Assembly (NCBI RefSeq): GCF_039537585.1
Contig: NZ_BAABAU010000001.1
Coordinates: 558,001-622,000, forward strand
Reading direction: 5' to 3'
Length of the DNA: 64,000 nt
Origin: Frondihabitans peucedani
GTDB taxonomy: Bacteria; Actinomycetota; Actinomycetes; Actinomycetales; Microbacteriaceae
Shown here: one piece after another, positions 52,352 through 63,333 of the stretch
Numbering within the stretch: position 1 is the stretch's first letter
How the letters are laid out: every line of letters begins with the position of its first letter
Made by a program: the position numbers and the translations under genes
The notes under the pieces: model-generated
Told to the model about the DNA's origin: nothing
Seen by the model: the letters and a program-made list of their open reading frames with translations, nothing else
The model's database searches: none

Positions 52352-53691
52352 CGGGGTGTCCGCTCGTTCGAGGTGGGCGTGGGAGTGGCGGCGGAACTCG
52401 CGGCCGGATCCGCGGCGAAGGCGGCCTGGCTGGAGGCCAGCGCAGGATCGCGACGGACCAGCACGGTCTGCAGGTTGCGGCGCCGCCCCTCCGTCCGGTT
52501 CGCCGTGAGCACGAGCCCGGAGACCGTCGCCTCGGACCCGCGCTCGGGCAGTCGTCCGAGCGCCTTGGTGAGGAGTCCGCCGACGGAGTCGACGTCGTCG
52601 TCGTCGAGCTCGATGCCGAAGAGGTCGCCGAGCTCGTCGACCGGCATGCGCGCGCTGACGAGCTGCACCCCGTCGGAGATCTCGCGGTGCTCGACGACCG
52701 TCTGGTCGTACTCGTCGCTGATGTCGCCGACGAGCTCCTCGATGAGGTCTTCGAGGGTCACGAGCCCGGCGATCCCGCCGTACTCGTCGACGACCATCGC
52801 CAGGTGGTTCTTCTGGGACTGCATCTGACGGAGCGTCTCGTCGGCGCGCTTCGACTCCGGCACGAAGACGGCGGGCTTGGCCAGGTCGGCGGCGAGCTTC
52901 ACGGCGCCGCCGCGGCGCTCGTGGACGAAGCGGGCCGCGTCGCGGAGGTACATGATGCCGAGGACGTCGTCGCTGTCGCGGCCGGTCACCGGGACCCGCG
53001 ACACGCCCTTGCCGAGGAAGACCGACATGGCCGACTCGACAGTGGCGTCGGCGTCGACGGTGACCATGTCGGTTCGCGGGATCATGACCTCGCGGACGAC
53101 GGTCTCGCTGAACTCGAAGATCGAGTGGATCAGGGTGCGGTCGTCTTCGTCGAGCACCTCGAGCTCGGTGGCCTCGTCGACCATGCTGAGCAGCTGCTCC
53201 TCCGACGAGAACGAGGCGTTCCGGGGCCGCCCCGGCGTGACCCAGTTGCCGAAGACCACGAGCGCGTGGGCCAGCGGGCCGAGGACGAGGCGGATGCTGC
53301 GGACGAAGCCGGCCGTGACCGCGATCAGGGAGCGCGCGTGGGCCCGGCCGACGCTGCGGGGGCTCGAGCCGACCAGCACGAACGAGACGGCGGTCATGAT
53401 GAGCGCCGACAGGAGGAGCGCCCACCACCACTCGCGGATCGAGTACGCGAAGGCGAGCGACACGAGCACGGCGGCGGCCGTCTCGGCCAGGATGCGGACG
53501 AAGTTGATGGCGTTGACGTGCGCGCCGACGTCGTCGGCGATCGCCAGGATCGACCGGGAGCCGCGGCGCCGACCCTCGGCGATCTCGAGCAGGTCGTGGC
53601 GGCTGAGGACGCCGAGAGCGGAGTCGGTGGCGGCGAGGACTCCGCCGATGACGACGAGGACGACGGCCGCGGTGATGAAGATCGCGATCAT
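52348..53691 (-). CDS. CNNM/CorC-type (hemolysin family) membrane protein with CBS domains
   Basis: 447 residues: N-terminal membrane domain (helices near 1-25, 60-85, 90-110, 120-145), a CBS pair (EVMIPRTDMVTVDADATVESAMSVFLGKGVSRVPV and the second ending VVDEYGGIAGLVTLEDLIEELVGDI), and a C-terminal CorC_HlyC domain with LFGIEL-x-DDVDSVGGLL. Related proteins mediate Mg/Co export. Located between ybeY and era as in most actinobacteria. The last 30 residues are disordered Ala/Pro/Ser. Confidence 0.93.
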   Translation of the reverse strand: MIAIFITAAVVLVVIGGVLAATDSALGVLSRHDLLEIAEGRRRGSRSILAIADDVGAHVNAINFVRILAETAAAVLVSLAFAYSIREWWWALLLSALIMTAVSFVLVGSSPRSVGRAHARSLIAVTAGFVRSIRLVLGPLAHALVVFGNWVTPGRPRNASFSSEEQLLSMVDEATELEVLDEDDRTLIHSIFEFSETVVREVMIPRTDMVTVDADATVESAMSVFLGKGVSRVPVTGRDSDDVLGIMYLRDAARFVHERRGGAVKLAADLAKPAVFVPESKRADETLRQMQSQKNHLAMVVDEYGGIAGLVTLEDLIEELVGDISDEYDQTVVEHREISDGVQLVSARMPVDELGDLFGIELDDDDVDSVGGLLTKALGRLPERGSEATVSGLVLTANRTEGRRRNLQTVLVRRDPALASSQAAFAADPAASSAATPTPTSNERTPR

Positions 53692-53700
53692 CAGTGTCTT

Positions 53701-54158
53701 CTACGCTTGCGACTCGGCTGCGACGAACGCGGCGAGGATCTCGCCCTGGATGCCGAACATCTCGGCCTTCTCGTCGGGCTCCGCGTGGTCGAAGCCGAGC
53801 AGGTGCAGGATGCCGTGCGTCGTCAGCAGCTGCATCTCGTCGAGCGCCGAGTGCCCGGCGGTGACGGCCTGGGCGCTGGCGACCTGCGGGCAGAGCACGA
53901 TGTCGCCGAGGAGACCCGGAGGGGTCGGCTCGTCTTCGGTGCCGGGCCGCAGCTCGTCCATCGGGAAGCTCAGGACGTCGGTCGGGCCGGGCTCGTCCAT
54001 CCACTGCACGTGGAGCTGCTCCATCGCGGCCTCGTCGACCAGGACGATCGCCAGCTCGGCCTCGGGGTGGACGTGCATCTGGTCGAGAGCGAAGGTCGCG
54101 AGGCGCAGGATCGCGCTCTCGTCCACCGGGATCGACGACTCGTTGTTGATCTCGATGG

Positions 54159-54162
<4 letters not shown>
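53701..54162 (-). CDS. ybeY: Endoribonuclease YbeY
   Basis: 153 residues with the metal-binding H-x3-H-x5-H motif [11 protein letters not shown] (about 114-124) and the upstream [11 protein letters not shown] block. rRNA-maturation nuclease. ATG overlaps the phoH stop (ATGA); 9 bases before the CNNM gene. Confidence 0.95.
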
Positions 54163-55218
<1,056 letters not shown>

Positions 55219-55226
<8 letters not shown>

Positions 55227-55596
55227 GTGAGCCTTCCTGGAGCTTCCCGGCCATGACGTGCGCATGGACGTGGAAGACGGTCTGACCGGCGGCTTCGCCG
55301 GTGTTGAAGATCAAACGGAATTGACCGAGCGGATATGCCCCCATGAGCGCGGGGTCGTTCGCCAGCTGGTTCGCGACGTCGATCATCTCGGCGAGCAGCG
55401 CGGGATCGCCGGCGGCGAGCTGGACGACGTCGGTGTACTCCTGCGTCTTGGGGACGACGAGCAGGTGGACCGGGGCCTTCGGGGCGATGTCCTCGAACGC
55501 GAGGACGTTCGCCGTCTCGTGCACGATCGTCGCGGGGATCTCGCGGTTGACGATCCGCGTGAAGACGGTCGGCTCGCTGGTGGACTCGGGGCTCAT
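55219..55596 (-). CDS. HIT (histidine triad) family protein
   Basis: 125 residues with the triad HVHAH in GQTVFHVHAHVMAG (about 107-111), plus FTRIVNREIPA and EDIAPKAPVHLLVVPK. Nucleotidyl hydrolase, probably AMP-lysine or Ap4A-like substrates. The ATG at 55596 follows TACGAT by 7 bases (possible leaderless promoter); an in-frame ATG at 55605 is the alternative. Located between rsmE and phoH. Confidence 0.93.
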
Positions 55597-55637
55597 GCCG
55601 TTCATCGTACCGACGCCCGCAGACAGTGGCTCGGCCC

Positions 55638-56369
55638 TCACCAGCGCCCGAGGCGAACGCTCAGGACGGCCAGCGCGGCAGGCCCCGCGGTCGACGTGCG
55701 GAGCACGGAGTCGCCGAGGCGCACCGCGACCGCGCCGGCGGCCTCGAGCTGCTCGATCTCGTGCGGGGTGACCCCGCCCTCCGGGCCCACCACGACGACC
55801 ACGTCGGACTCGGAGCCGAGGTCGACCTCGGCCAGGGAGCGCGACGCGGTCGGCTCCAGGATCAGCACCAGGGCTGATCCTGCGCGCCTCACGAGGTCGG
55901 TCGTCTGCGCCACGTCGGAGACGGAGGGCGACCACGGCCGCACCGACTGCTTCGTCGCCTCGCGGACGATGGCCGACCAGCGGGCGAGGCCCTTGGCCAC
56001 CTTCGGGCCCTCCCACCGCGAGATGCTCCGGCCCGCGGCCCACGGCACGACCTCGTCGACTCCGAGCTCGGTCGCGGCCTGCACAGCCAGCTCGTCGCGG
56101 TCGCCCTTCGCGAGGGCCTGGGCGAGCACGAGCCGGCGTGCAGGCGCAGGATGCCCGGTGACGCTCGTGACCGCCAGCACCAGCCGGTCGCCGCTCGCCT
56201 CCCGCACCTCGCCCGAGGCCACCAGCCCGCGGCCGTTCCCGACCCGCAGGGCGTCGCCGGGCCGGACCCGGCTCACCGTGACGGCGTGTCGGGCCTCCGG
56301 ACCCGTGACGATCACGTCGGAGCCCGGAGACGACTCGGCGAGCTCCTCGACGAGGTAGAAGTGGGCCAC
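55638..56369 (-). CDS. rsmE: 16S rRNA (uracil-1498-N3)-methyltransferase
   Basis: 243 residues. N-terminal PUA-like part (HFYLVEELAESS ... EARHAVTVSRVRPGDALRVGNG) and a C-terminal SPOUT knot with VVVVGPEGGVTPHEIEQL and LGDSVLRTSTAGPAAL. Methylates U1498 of 16S rRNA. GTG start 2 bases after the dnaJ stop. Confidence 0.95.
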   Translation of the reverse strand: MAHFYLVEELAESSPGSDVIVTGPEARHAVTVSRVRPGDALRVGNGRGLVASGEVREASGDRLVLAVTSVTGHPAPARRLVLAQALAKGDRDELAVQAATELGVDEVVPWAAGRSISRWEGPKVAKGLARWSAIVREATKQSVRPWSPSVSDVAQTTDLVRRAGSALVLILEPTASRSLAEVDLGSESDVVVVVGPEGGVTPHEIEQLEAAGAVAVRLGDSVLRTSTAGPAALAVLSVRLGRW

Positions 56370-56371
56370 GA

Positions 56372-57481
56372 TCAGAAGTTCAGGAACCGGTCGCGCAGCT
56401 TGCCGAACAGCCCCTGCTGGAACTGGGAGAGCTCGGGCTTCTCGTGCTTGCGGCCGGAGGCGAACTTCTCGATCAGCTCGCGCTCCTTGTGGCTGAGCTT
56501 CGTCGGCGTCACGACCTGGATGCCGATCTTGAGGTCGCCGCGCCCGGAGCCGCGGAGCCTCGTGACGCCGCGGTCCTTGATCGTGACGACGTCGGCGCTC
56601 TGCGTGCCGGGCTTGACCTCGACCTGGATGTCGCCGTCGAGGGCCTTGACCGTCGTCGTCGTGCCGAGGATCGCGTCGGCCATCTGCACTTCGAGGGTCG
56701 CGAGCAGGTCGTCGCCGTTCCGGCTGTAGACGTCGTGGTGCTTGACCTTGACCTCGAGGTAGAGGTCGCCGTTGGGGCCGCCGGCCGGGCCGACCTCGCC
56801 CTGGCCGGGCATCTGCAGGCGGATGCCGGTGTCGACGCCGGCGGGGATGTCGACGGGGATCGTGCGGCGGGCGCGGACGCGGCCCTGACCCTGGCAGGTC
56901 GGGCACGGGTTCGGGATGACGGTGCCGTAGCCGCGGCAGGTGCCGCAGGGGCTCGAGGTCATGACGTTGCCGAGGAGCGAGCGGACCGTGCGCTGGATCT
57001 GGCCGGAGCCGCCGCAGATGTCGCAGGTCTGCGGGCTGGTGCCCGGAGCGCAGCACGAGCCGTGGCAGGTGTCGCAGAGGACGGCCGTGTCGACCTCGAT
57101 GTCGCGCTGGACGCCGAAGACGATGTCGTCGAGCTCGACCTCGAGCCGGAGCAGGGCGTCTTGACCGCGCTCGCGCCTCGACCTCGGGCCTTGCCGCTGC
57201 TGCTGGGCGCCGCCGAAGAAGGCGTCGAAGATGTCGCCGAACCCGCCGGCTCCTCCACCCTGACCGCCGAAGCCCTGCTGCGGACCGAGGTCGTAGCGCT
57301 GCCGCTGCTGCGGGTCGCTCAGGACGTCGTAGGCGTGCGTCACCTCCTTGAACCGCTCGGAGGCCTCCGGGCTCGGGTTGACGTCGGGGTGCAGCTCGCG
57401 CGCGAGCTTCCGGTACGCCTTCTTGATCTCGTCGGGGGTCGCCTGTCGGTCGACTCCCAGGACGTCGTAGTGATCTGCCAC
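56372..57481 (-). CDS. dnaJ: Chaperone DnaJ (DnaJ2, hrcA-linked)
   Basis: 369 residues: J-domain with HPD (about 31-33), Gly/Phe-rich linker [19 protein letters not shown], four zinc repeats ([31 protein letters not shown]), and the C-terminal substrate-binding domains. Co-chaperone of DnaK. Encoded 85 bases after hrcA, the standard actinobacterial arrangement; expression is probably under HrcA/CIRCE. Confidence 0.96.
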   Translation of the reverse strand: MADHYDVLGVDRQATPDEIKKAYRKLARELHPDVNPSPEASERFKEVTHAYDVLSDPQQRQRYDLGPQQGFGGQGGGAGGFGDIFDAFFGGAQQQRQGPRSRRERGQDALLRLEVELDDIVFGVQRDIEVDTAVLCDTCHGSCCAPGTSPQTCDICGGSGQIQRTVRSLLGNVMTSSPCGTCRGYGTVIPNPCPTCQGQGRVRARRTIPVDIPAGVDTGIRLQMPGQGEVGPAGGPNGDLYLEVKVKHHDVYSRNGDDLLATLEVQMADAILGTTTTVKALDGDIQVEVKPGTQSADVVTIKDRGVTRLRGSGRGDLKIGIQVVTPTKLSHKERELIEKFASGRKHEKPELSQFQQGLFGKLRDRFLNF

Positions 57482-57566
57482 TTGTCTCCGTCGTGCTGCT
57501 TGGTTCTGTCTGGCTGCTGGATGCTGCGCGCGGGCGCGGCACCGTGGTCTGTGGTGGGGCGGGGCG

Positions 57567-58589
57567 CTAGTGCTCGCCCAGGAGCCCCGAGAGGTAGCGG
57601 GCGACGGCGCGGACCGCCGCCATGTTGCTGGAGTAGTCCATGCGGGTGGGCCCGAGGACGCCGACCCGGGCGATGTCGCCGCCCGAGGCGGTGTAGCCCG
57701 ACGCGACGACCGACGTCTGCGCCAGGCCGAACGACTCGTTCTCGCGGCCGATGCTGGCGACGACGTCGACGTCGCCCGAGCGCATCTCGCCGAAGAGCCG
57801 CAGGAGCGTCACCTGCTCCTCGATCGCCTCGAGCACCGGGAACAGGTTGCCCGAGAAGTCGTCTTCGGTGAGGACGAGGTTCGCAGCGCCCGCCATGACG
57901 AGCTTCTCGTGCCGGCCGGCCGAAGCCTGACCGATGAGGCTCGCGACGACGACGTCGACGACCGGGCGGCGCTCGGGGCGGAACTGCTCGGGGAAGCCGG
58001 CCAGGAGGCCGCCGGCCTCGACGAGCGACCGGCCGCCGATCAGCCCGTTGAGCTTGGCGCGGAGCTTGCCGAGGAACGCCTCGTCGACGACGGCGCCCGT
58101 GTCGACCGTCCGCTGCTCGACGTGGCCCGCGTCGGTGATGAGGACGCTCATGACGCGGGTGTCGCTGAGGCGCACCAGCTCGACGTGCCGGACCGCGGCG
58201 CTCGAGAAGGTCGGGTACTGCACCAGGGCGACCTGGTTGGTCAGCTGCGAGAGCAGCCGGACGGTGCGCGAGAGGACCTCGTCGAGGTCGGACGAGTTGC
58301 CGAGGAACGTCTCGATCGCGGTGCGCTGGGCCTGCGAGAGCGGGCGGAGGTCGGCCATCCTGTTGACGAAGAGGCGGTAGCCCTTGTCGGTGGGGACCCG
58401 GCCGGAGGACGTGTGGGGGGCCGCGATCAGCTCCTCCTCCTCGAGGAGGGCCATGTCGTTGCGGATGGTGGCCGCCGACACGCCGAACTGGTGCCGGTCG
58501 ACGATGGACTTCGAACCGACGGGCTCGCGCGACTCGACGTAGTCGTGCACGATGACCCGGAGGACCTCGAGACCTCTCTCGCTGACCAC
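57567..58589 (-). CDS. hrcA: Heat-inducible transcription repressor HrcA
   Basis: 340 residues: winged-helix N-terminus ([39 protein letters not shown]), then [20 protein letters not shown], a GAF-like middle and C-terminal [21 protein letters not shown]. Represses its own operon and chaperone genes at CIRCE boxes. GTG at 58589 is preferred as GGAGG is then 6-7 bases upstream; GTG at 58595 is the alternative. A CIRCE-like site lies 48 bases upstream. Confidence 0.95.
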   Translation of the reverse strand: MVSERGLEVLRVIVHDYVESREPVGSKSIVDRHQFGVSAATIRNDMALLEEEELIAAPHTSSGRVPTDKGYRLFVNRMADLRPLSQAQRTAIETFLGNSSDLDEVLSRTVRLLSQLTNQVALVQYPTFSSAAVRHVELVRLSDTRVMSVLITDAGHVEQRTVDTGAVVDEAFLGKLRAKLNGLIGGRSLVEAGGLLAGFPEQFRPERRPVVDVVVASLIGQASAGRHEKLVMAGAANLVLTEDDFSGNLFPVLEAIEEQVTLLRLFGEMRSGDVDVVASIGRENESFGLAQTSVVASGYTASGGDIARVGVLGPTRMDYSSNMAAVRAVARYLSGLLGEH

Positions 58590-58636
58590 GGACACCTCCT
58601 GCCTCGACACACCCGGACGACGGGCCGCGACCGATG

Positions 58637-58663
58637 CTGGCACTCCGTCGATGAGACTGCCAA
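58637..58663. promoter_or_regulatory. CIRCE-like HrcA operator
   Basis: CTGGCACTC-N9-GACTGCCAA compared with the consensus TTAGCACTC-N9-GAGTGCTAA: 14 of 18 positions match and the spacer is exactly 9. It sits just upstream of hrcA, where the autoregulatory site is expected. Confidence 0.75.
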
Positions 58664-58786
58664 TGCTACTCCACGCCGGTGACAGCCTCTGGTTCGAGGC
58701 CACCGCGTGCCGCTATGCTCAGGCCGTCCACAGCCTTCCCAGGCGTCACGGGGCAGGCACCCAGGCGACCACGATTGGCGACGACC

Positions 58787-59173
58787 ATGAGCGACTACAA
58801 GAACCCCGCCGGCGAGCCGTACGGCGGCGGCGCCGCACCCCAGCCGATGCGGCCGGAGGACGAGAAGCTCTGGGCGACCCTCATCCACGTCGGCGGGATC
58901 GTCCTCGGGTTCGTCGCGGCGCTCGTCGGCTACCTCGTGCTGCGCGACCGCGGACCTTTCATCAAGGAGCACACGCGCGTCGTCCTGAACTTCCAGCTCA
59001 CCGTGCTGATCGGCTACGTCGTCGGCGCAGCGCTGTCCGTCATCGGGATCGGCGTCGTGATCAGCCTGGTCGTCTGGATCCTGTCGATCGTGTTCTCGAT
59101 CCTGGCCGCTCTCGCCGCCAATCGCGGACAGTACTACCGGTACCCCCTGACGATCGAGTTCATCAGGAGCTAG
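58787..59173 (+). CDS. DUF4870 (Tic20-like) small membrane protein
   Basis: 128 residues: polar N-terminus with PEDEKLWATLIHVGGIV, a first helix GGIVLGFVAALVGYLVL, KEHTRVVLNFQLTVLIGYVVGAAL, and a third VVISLVVWILSIVFSILAAL; ends with YRYPLTIEFI. This is the standard DUF4870 layout, function unknown. ATG at 58787; a TATGCT near 58713 may be its -10. Stands between divergent hrcA and convergent hemW. Confidence 0.9.
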   Translation: MSDYKNPAGEPYGGGAAPQPMRPEDEKLWATLIHVGGIVLGFVAALVGYLVLRDRGPFIKEHTRVVLNFQLTVLIGYVVGAALSVIGIGVVISLVVWILSIVFSILAALAANRGQYYRYPLTIEFIRS

Positions 59174-59184
59174 TCGCCGAGCAG

Positions 59185-60411
59185 CTAGTCGCCCAGGAGC
59201 CGCCGCACGACGGCGTCGGCGAGCAGCCGCCCGCGGAGCGTCAGCCGGATCGTGCCGCCGAGGGCCGCCCGGCCGTCGACGAGCTCGTCGGCGATCAGCC
59301 CGGGGATCGCTCGGCGGCCGTCGGCGTCGAGCTCATCGGTCTTCAGCTCGTCGCGCACGCGGACGGCGAGCAGGACGCGCTCGGTGCTCCGGGTCTCGGC
59401 ATCGAGGGTCTCGCGCCCAGCGGCGGGTGACACCCCGGCGAGCACGCGGTCGGCGTAGGCCGCCGGATGCTTCACGTTCCACCAGCGGACTCCCCCGACG
59501 TGGCTGTGGGCTCCCGGCCCGACGCCCCACCAGTCGTGCCCCTGCCAGTACGCCAGGTTGTGCCGGCTGGCGTGCCCGTCGCCGCGCGACCAGTTGCTGA
59601 CCTCGTACCAGTCGTAGCCGGCCTCGGCCAGGCGTCGGTCGGCCAGCTCGTACATGTCGGCCGCCGTGTCGTCGTCCGGCATCGCCACGTCGCCACGCCG
59701 GACCTGCCGCGCGAGCTTCGTGCCGTCCTCGACGATGAGGGAGTACGCCGACAGGTGGTCGGGTTCCTGGGCCAGAGCGGCGTCGAGGGAGCGGCTCCAG
59801 TCGTCGAGACTCTCGCCGGGCGTGCCGTAGATCAGGTCGAGGCTGACGTCGAGGCCGGCCTCGCGGGCCCAGCGGACGACGAGCGGGATCCGCGCAGGAT
59901 CGTGCGTGCGCTCGAGGGTCGCGAGCACGTGCGGCACCGCCGACTGCATCCCGAAGCTCACGCGGGTGAACCCGGCGGCTCGGAGCTCGTCGAGGTAGGC
60001 CCGGTCGACGGAGTCCGGGTTCGCCTCGGTGGTCACTTCGGCCCCCTCGGCGAGACCCCAGGTGTCGCGCACGGCACTCAGCATGCCCGCGAGATCGCTC
60101 GACGGGAGGAGGGTCGGGGTGCCGCCGCCGAAGAACACGGTCGACGCCGACCGCTCGGGAAGGCCTGCCTCGCGCAGGATCAGCCCCGCCTGCTCGACCT
60201 CGAGTGCGGCCTGCCCCGCGTAGTCGCTCCGCTTCGCCCCGCGGAGCTCGTCGCCGGTGTACGTGTTGAAGTCGCAGTAGCCGCAGCGGACCCGGCAGAA
60301 CGGGACGTGCAGGTAGACGCCGAAGTTCCGGGTCTCGGCGCCGTCGCGGACGCTCGTCGGCAGGAGGCCGTCGGCGGGAGCCGGATCGGCGATCGGGAGG
60401 GTGCTCGGCAC
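59185..60411 (-). CDS. hemW: Radical SAM protein HemW (heme chaperone-like)
   Basis: 408 residues with the radical-SAM cluster motif CRVRCGYC (CxxxCxxC, about 39-46), TVFFGGGTPTLL, TTEANPDSVD, RVSFGMQSAV, DLIYGTPGES, and a C-terminal HemN-like domain. In actinobacteria often annotated oxygen-independent coproporphyrinogen oxidase, but the CxxxCxxC form lacking the fourth Cys fits HemW. GTG start, 3 bases after the DUF1990 stop. Confidence 0.94.
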   Translation of the reverse strand: MPSTLPIADPAPADGLLPTSVRDGAETRNFGVYLHVPFCRVRCGYCDFNTYTGDELRGAKRSDYAGQAALEVEQAGLILREAGLPERSASTVFFGGGTPTLLPSSDLAGMLSAVRDTWGLAEGAEVTTEANPDSVDRAYLDELRAAGFTRVSFGMQSAVPHVLATLERTHDPARIPLVVRWAREAGLDVSLDLIYGTPGESLDDWSRSLDAALAQEPDHLSAYSLIVEDGTKLARQVRRGDVAMPDDDTAADMYELADRRLAEAGYDWYEVSNWSRGDGHASRHNLAYWQGHDWWGVGPGAHSHVGGVRWWNVKHPAAYADRVLAGVSPAAGRETLDAETRSTERVLLAVRVRDELKTDELDADGRRAIPGLIADELVDGRAALGGTIRLTLRGRLLADAVVRRLLGD

Positions 60412-60414
60412 GCG

Positions 60415-61065
60415 CTAGTCGCCCACCAGCACGCGGAGGTAGCGCTGGGTGTACTTGTTCTGCTGCGCCCGGAGGAACGGCGAGACCAGCCGCCACTTCC
60501 AGTTCGACGGCCGCGAGAAGGCTCGGACGGTCAGCCAGACGGAGCCGTCGTCGGTCTGGTCGATGACCCACGACTCCTCGCCGCTCTCGGGGTGGCCCTC
60601 GAGGGTGCCGTAGGCGAAGCCCTTGCGGGTCGGCTCGTCGATCACGTAGACCACGCGGACCGGCGCGTGCGTCGTCCGGCCGTAGGCCTTGATCACGAGA
60701 GTGGCCGTCGTGCCCGCCGTCAGGAACGGCTCGCCCTCGGGCGAGAAGTGCGACTCGCCGTCCGGGGCCGCGTAGTCGGCAGGATCGAGCGGGTTGCCCT
60801 GGTCGTCGAACGTGACGGGCGTGTAGGCGCCCTCGTCGACGGCGGGCACGGAGTCGACGTGCACGGTGATGCCGCTGCGCTCCTGGACCTTCCAGGTCAT
60901 GATCGCAGCCCAGGCCGCTTCGAAGCGCGCGTCGCCGTGACCGATGCGGGTGCGGTACTCGACGGGACGGAATCCTGCCGGCGGATACTGCAGGAGGTCG
61001 GGTGCCTGCGTCGCCCCGACCTGCCCGTAGGTGGTCTGGGTCTCGGTGTGGGTCGCTCGGCGCAT
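60415..61065 (-). CDS. DUF1990 family protein
   Basis: 216 residues: GFRPVEYRTRIGHGDARFEAAWAAIMTWKV, then VRVVYVIDEPTRKGFAYGTLEGHPESGEE and C-terminal RAFSRPSNWKWRLVSPFLRAQQ, the usual DUF1990 pattern. No catalytic motif is known. ATG is 6 bases after TAGACT (61072-61077), a leaderless promoter. Followed by hemW with a 3-base gap. Confidence 0.9.
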   Translation of the reverse strand: MRRATHTETQTTYGQVGATQAPDLLQYPPAGFRPVEYRTRIGHGDARFEAAWAAIMTWKVQERSGITVHVDSVPAVDEGAYTPVTFDDQGNPLDPADYAAPDGESHFSPEGEPFLTAGTTATLVIKAYGRTTHAPVRVVYVIDEPTRKGFAYGTLEGHPESGEESWVIDQTDDGSVWLTVRAFSRPSNWKWRLVSPFLRAQQNKYTQRYLRVLVGD

Positions 61066-61128
61066 TCGGAAAGTCTACTTCCCGTGCCGAGAGGCAGCCT
61101 GCGCAGGGCGCCTCCCGGACCCCGGCGG

Positions 61129-61287
61129 TCAGACGCGGCTGCGGACGTTCCGGACGATCCAGCCGATGACGGCCAGCACGAACAGGATGATGCCGATGAC
61201 GATCAGGAACTTCAGGGCGGCGACGAAGATGCCGAATCCGAAGATGACGATGGCGGCGATGATCAGGACGATGAAGAGGACAGGCAT
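61129..61287 (-). CDS. Small hydrophobic membrane protein, 52 residues
   Basis: MPVLFIVLIIAAIVIFGFGIF followed by a second hydrophobic helix (VAALKFLIVIGIILFVLAVIGW) and a basic tail IVRNVRSRV. ATG with GAGG 3 bases upstream. The sequence is rich in Ile/Val/Phe with a positive C-terminus, so probably one hairpin or one long helix in the membrane. Family not recognised. Encoded between lepA and DUF1990, same strand as both. Confidence 0.7.
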   Translation of the reverse strand: MPVLFIVLIIAAIVIFGFGIFVAALKFLIVIGIILFVLAVIGWIVRNVRSRV

Positions 61288-61338
61288 GACCTCAGCCAAC
61301 TCGCACTTCTCGTGCTGCGCCCGAGAGCGCCTCGCGGG

Positions 61339-63189
61339 CTACTTGGCCTTGGCCTTCTCGGTGTCGCCGGAGAGCGCCGCGATGAAGGCCTCCTGGGGCA
61401 CGTCGACCCGGCCGATCGTCTTCATGCGCTTCTTGCCCTCCTTCTGCTTCTCGAGGAGCTTGCGCTTGCGGGTGATGTCACCGCCGTAGCACTTCGCGAG
61501 CACGTCTTTCCGCATCGCGCGGATCGACTCGCGCGCGATGATCCTGGCGCCGATGGCCGCCTGGATCGGCACCTCGAACTGCTGCCGCGGGATGAGCTCG
61601 CGCAGCCGGCCCGTCATCAGGACACCGTACGCGTAGGCCTTGTCGCGGTGGACGATCGTCGAGAAGGCGTCGACCTGCTCGCCCTGGAGGAGGATGTCGA
61701 CCTTCACCAGGTCGGCCTCCTGCTCGCCGCTCGGCTCGTAGTCGAGGCTGGCGTAGCCCTGGGTCTTGCTCTTCAGCTGGTCGAAGAAGTCGAACACGAT
61801 CTCACCGAGGGGCATGTTGTAGCGGAGCTCGACGCGGTCTTCGCCGAGGTACTCCATGCCGAGGAGCGTGCCGCGGCGGCCCTGGCAGAGCTCCATGATG
61901 ACGCCGACGTAGTCTTTCGGCGCCAGGATCGCGGCCTTGACCACGGGCTCGGCGACGCTCTGGATCTTGCCGTCGGGGAACTCCGACGGATTGGTGACCG
62001 TGACGGTCTTCTTGTCTTCGGTCGTCACCTCGTAGACGACGCTCGGAGCCGTCGTGATGAGGTCGAGGTTGAACTCGCGCTCGAGGCGCTCGGTGATGAT
62101 CTCGAGGTGGAGCAGGCCGAGGAACCCGCAGCGGAAGCCGAAGCCGAGCGCGACCGACGTCTCGGGCTCGTACACGAGCGCGGCGTCGGAGAGCTTGAGC
62201 TTGTCGAGCGCCTCGCGGAGCACCGGGTAGTCGCTGCCGTCGATCGGGTACAGGCCCGAGAAGACCATCGGCAGCGGCTCGGTGTAGCCGGGGAGCGCCT
62301 GCGTCGCCGGCTTCGACGCGGTGGTGACCGTGTCGCCGACCTTCGACTGGCGGACGTCTTTCACGCCGGTGATCAGGTAGCCGACCTCGCCGACGCTGAG
62401 GCCCTTCGAGGCGAGCGGCTCGGGCGACGAGACGCCGATCTCGAGGATGTCGTGGACCGCGCGGGTCGACATCATCTGGATCTTCTCGCGCGGCTGCAGG
62501 GTGCCGTCGATCATGCGCACGTAGGTGATGACGCCGCGGTAGCTGTCGTAGACGGAGTCGAAGATCATCGCCCGCGCGGGGGCGTCCTTCTCGCCCTTCG
62601 GCGCGGGGATCCGCTGGACGACGACGTCGAGGAGCTCCTCGACGCCCATGCCGGTCTTGCCGCTGACGCGCAGCACGTCTTCGGGCCGGCCGCCGATCAG
62701 CTGCGCGAGCTCGGCCGCGTACTTGTCGGGGTCGGCGGCGGGGAGGTCGATCTTGTTGAGGACCGGGATGATCTCGAGGTCGTTCTCGAGAGCGAGGTAG
62801 AGGTTCGCGAGCGTCTGCGCCTCGATGCCCTGCGCCGCGTCGACGAGCAGGATGGCGCCCTCGCAGGCGGCCAGCGACCGGGAGACCTCGTAGCTGAAGT
62901 CGACGTGGCCGGGGGTGTCGATCATGTTGAGCGCGTACGTCGTGCCGTCGACCGCCCACGGCATGCGGACCGCCTGGCTCTTGATCGTGATGCCGCGCTC
63001 GCGCTCGATGTCCATCCGGTCGAGGTACTGCGCGCGCATGGCGCGGTCTTCGACGACCCCGGTGATGCCGAGCATCCGGTCGGCGAGCGTCGACTTGCCG
63101 TGGTCGATGTGCGCGATGATGCAGAAGTTGCGGATGACCTCGGGCGCGGTCGACGCGGGCTCGAGGGCGGTTGCTGCTTTGGGGCTCAC
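61339..63189 (-). CDS. lepA: Elongation factor 4
   Basis: 616 residues. Translational GTPase that back-translocates or remodels stalled ribosomes. G1 [13 protein letters not shown]2 RERGITI, G3 DTPGHVD, G4 [10 protein letters not shown]-terminal EF4-specific domain with [16 protein letters not shown]. The GTG at 63189 ([13 protein letters not shown]) has AAGGA 5 bases upstream; an ATG at 63237 would add 16 low-complexity residues. Confidence 0.96.
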   Translation of the reverse strand: MSPKAATALEPASTAPEVIRNFCIIAHIDHGKSTLADRMLGITGVVEDRAMRAQYLDRMDIERERGITIKSQAVRMPWAVDGTTYALNMIDTPGHVDFSYEVSRSLAACEGAILLVDAAQGIEAQTLANLYLALENDLEIIPVLNKIDLPAADPDKYAAELAQLIGGRPEDVLRVSGKTGMGVEELLDVVVQRIPAPKGEKDAPARAMIFDSVYDSYRGVITYVRMIDGTLQPREKIQMMSTRAVHDILEIGVSSPEPLASKGLSVGEVGYLITGVKDVRQSKVGDTVTTASKPATQALPGYTEPLPMVFSGLYPIDGSDYPVLREALDKLKLSDAALVYEPETSVALGFGFRCGFLGLLHLEIITERLEREFNLDLITTAPSVVYEVTTEDKKTVTVTNPSEFPDGKIQSVAEPVVKAAILAPKDYVGVIMELCQGRRGTLLGMEYLGEDRVELRYNMPLGEIVFDFFDQLKSKTQGYASLDYEPSGEQEADLVKVDILLQGEQVDAFSTIVHRDKAYAYGVLMTGRLRELIPRQQFEVPIQAAIGARIIARESIRAMRKDVLAKCYGGDITRKRKLLEKQKEGKKRMKTIGRVDVPQEAFIAALSGDTEKAKAK

Positions 63190-63333
63190 GCGGTCCTTCT
63201 GGTGGTGGTGGGTGTTCGCTTCGGACGATTCTCCCATGCCCCGGGCGGAGCGGGGGCCGCTCTCCGGCAGGCTGGGGAGAACTCCGCCGGGCTGTCGGGA
63301 GATCCGGCGAGGAGTGCGCGGAGGGGCAGCGCC

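Noticed and set aside
50093-52828. Plus-strand open frame of 911 codons
   Set aside because: Antisense to the histidine kinase, era and CNNM genes; no family motif.
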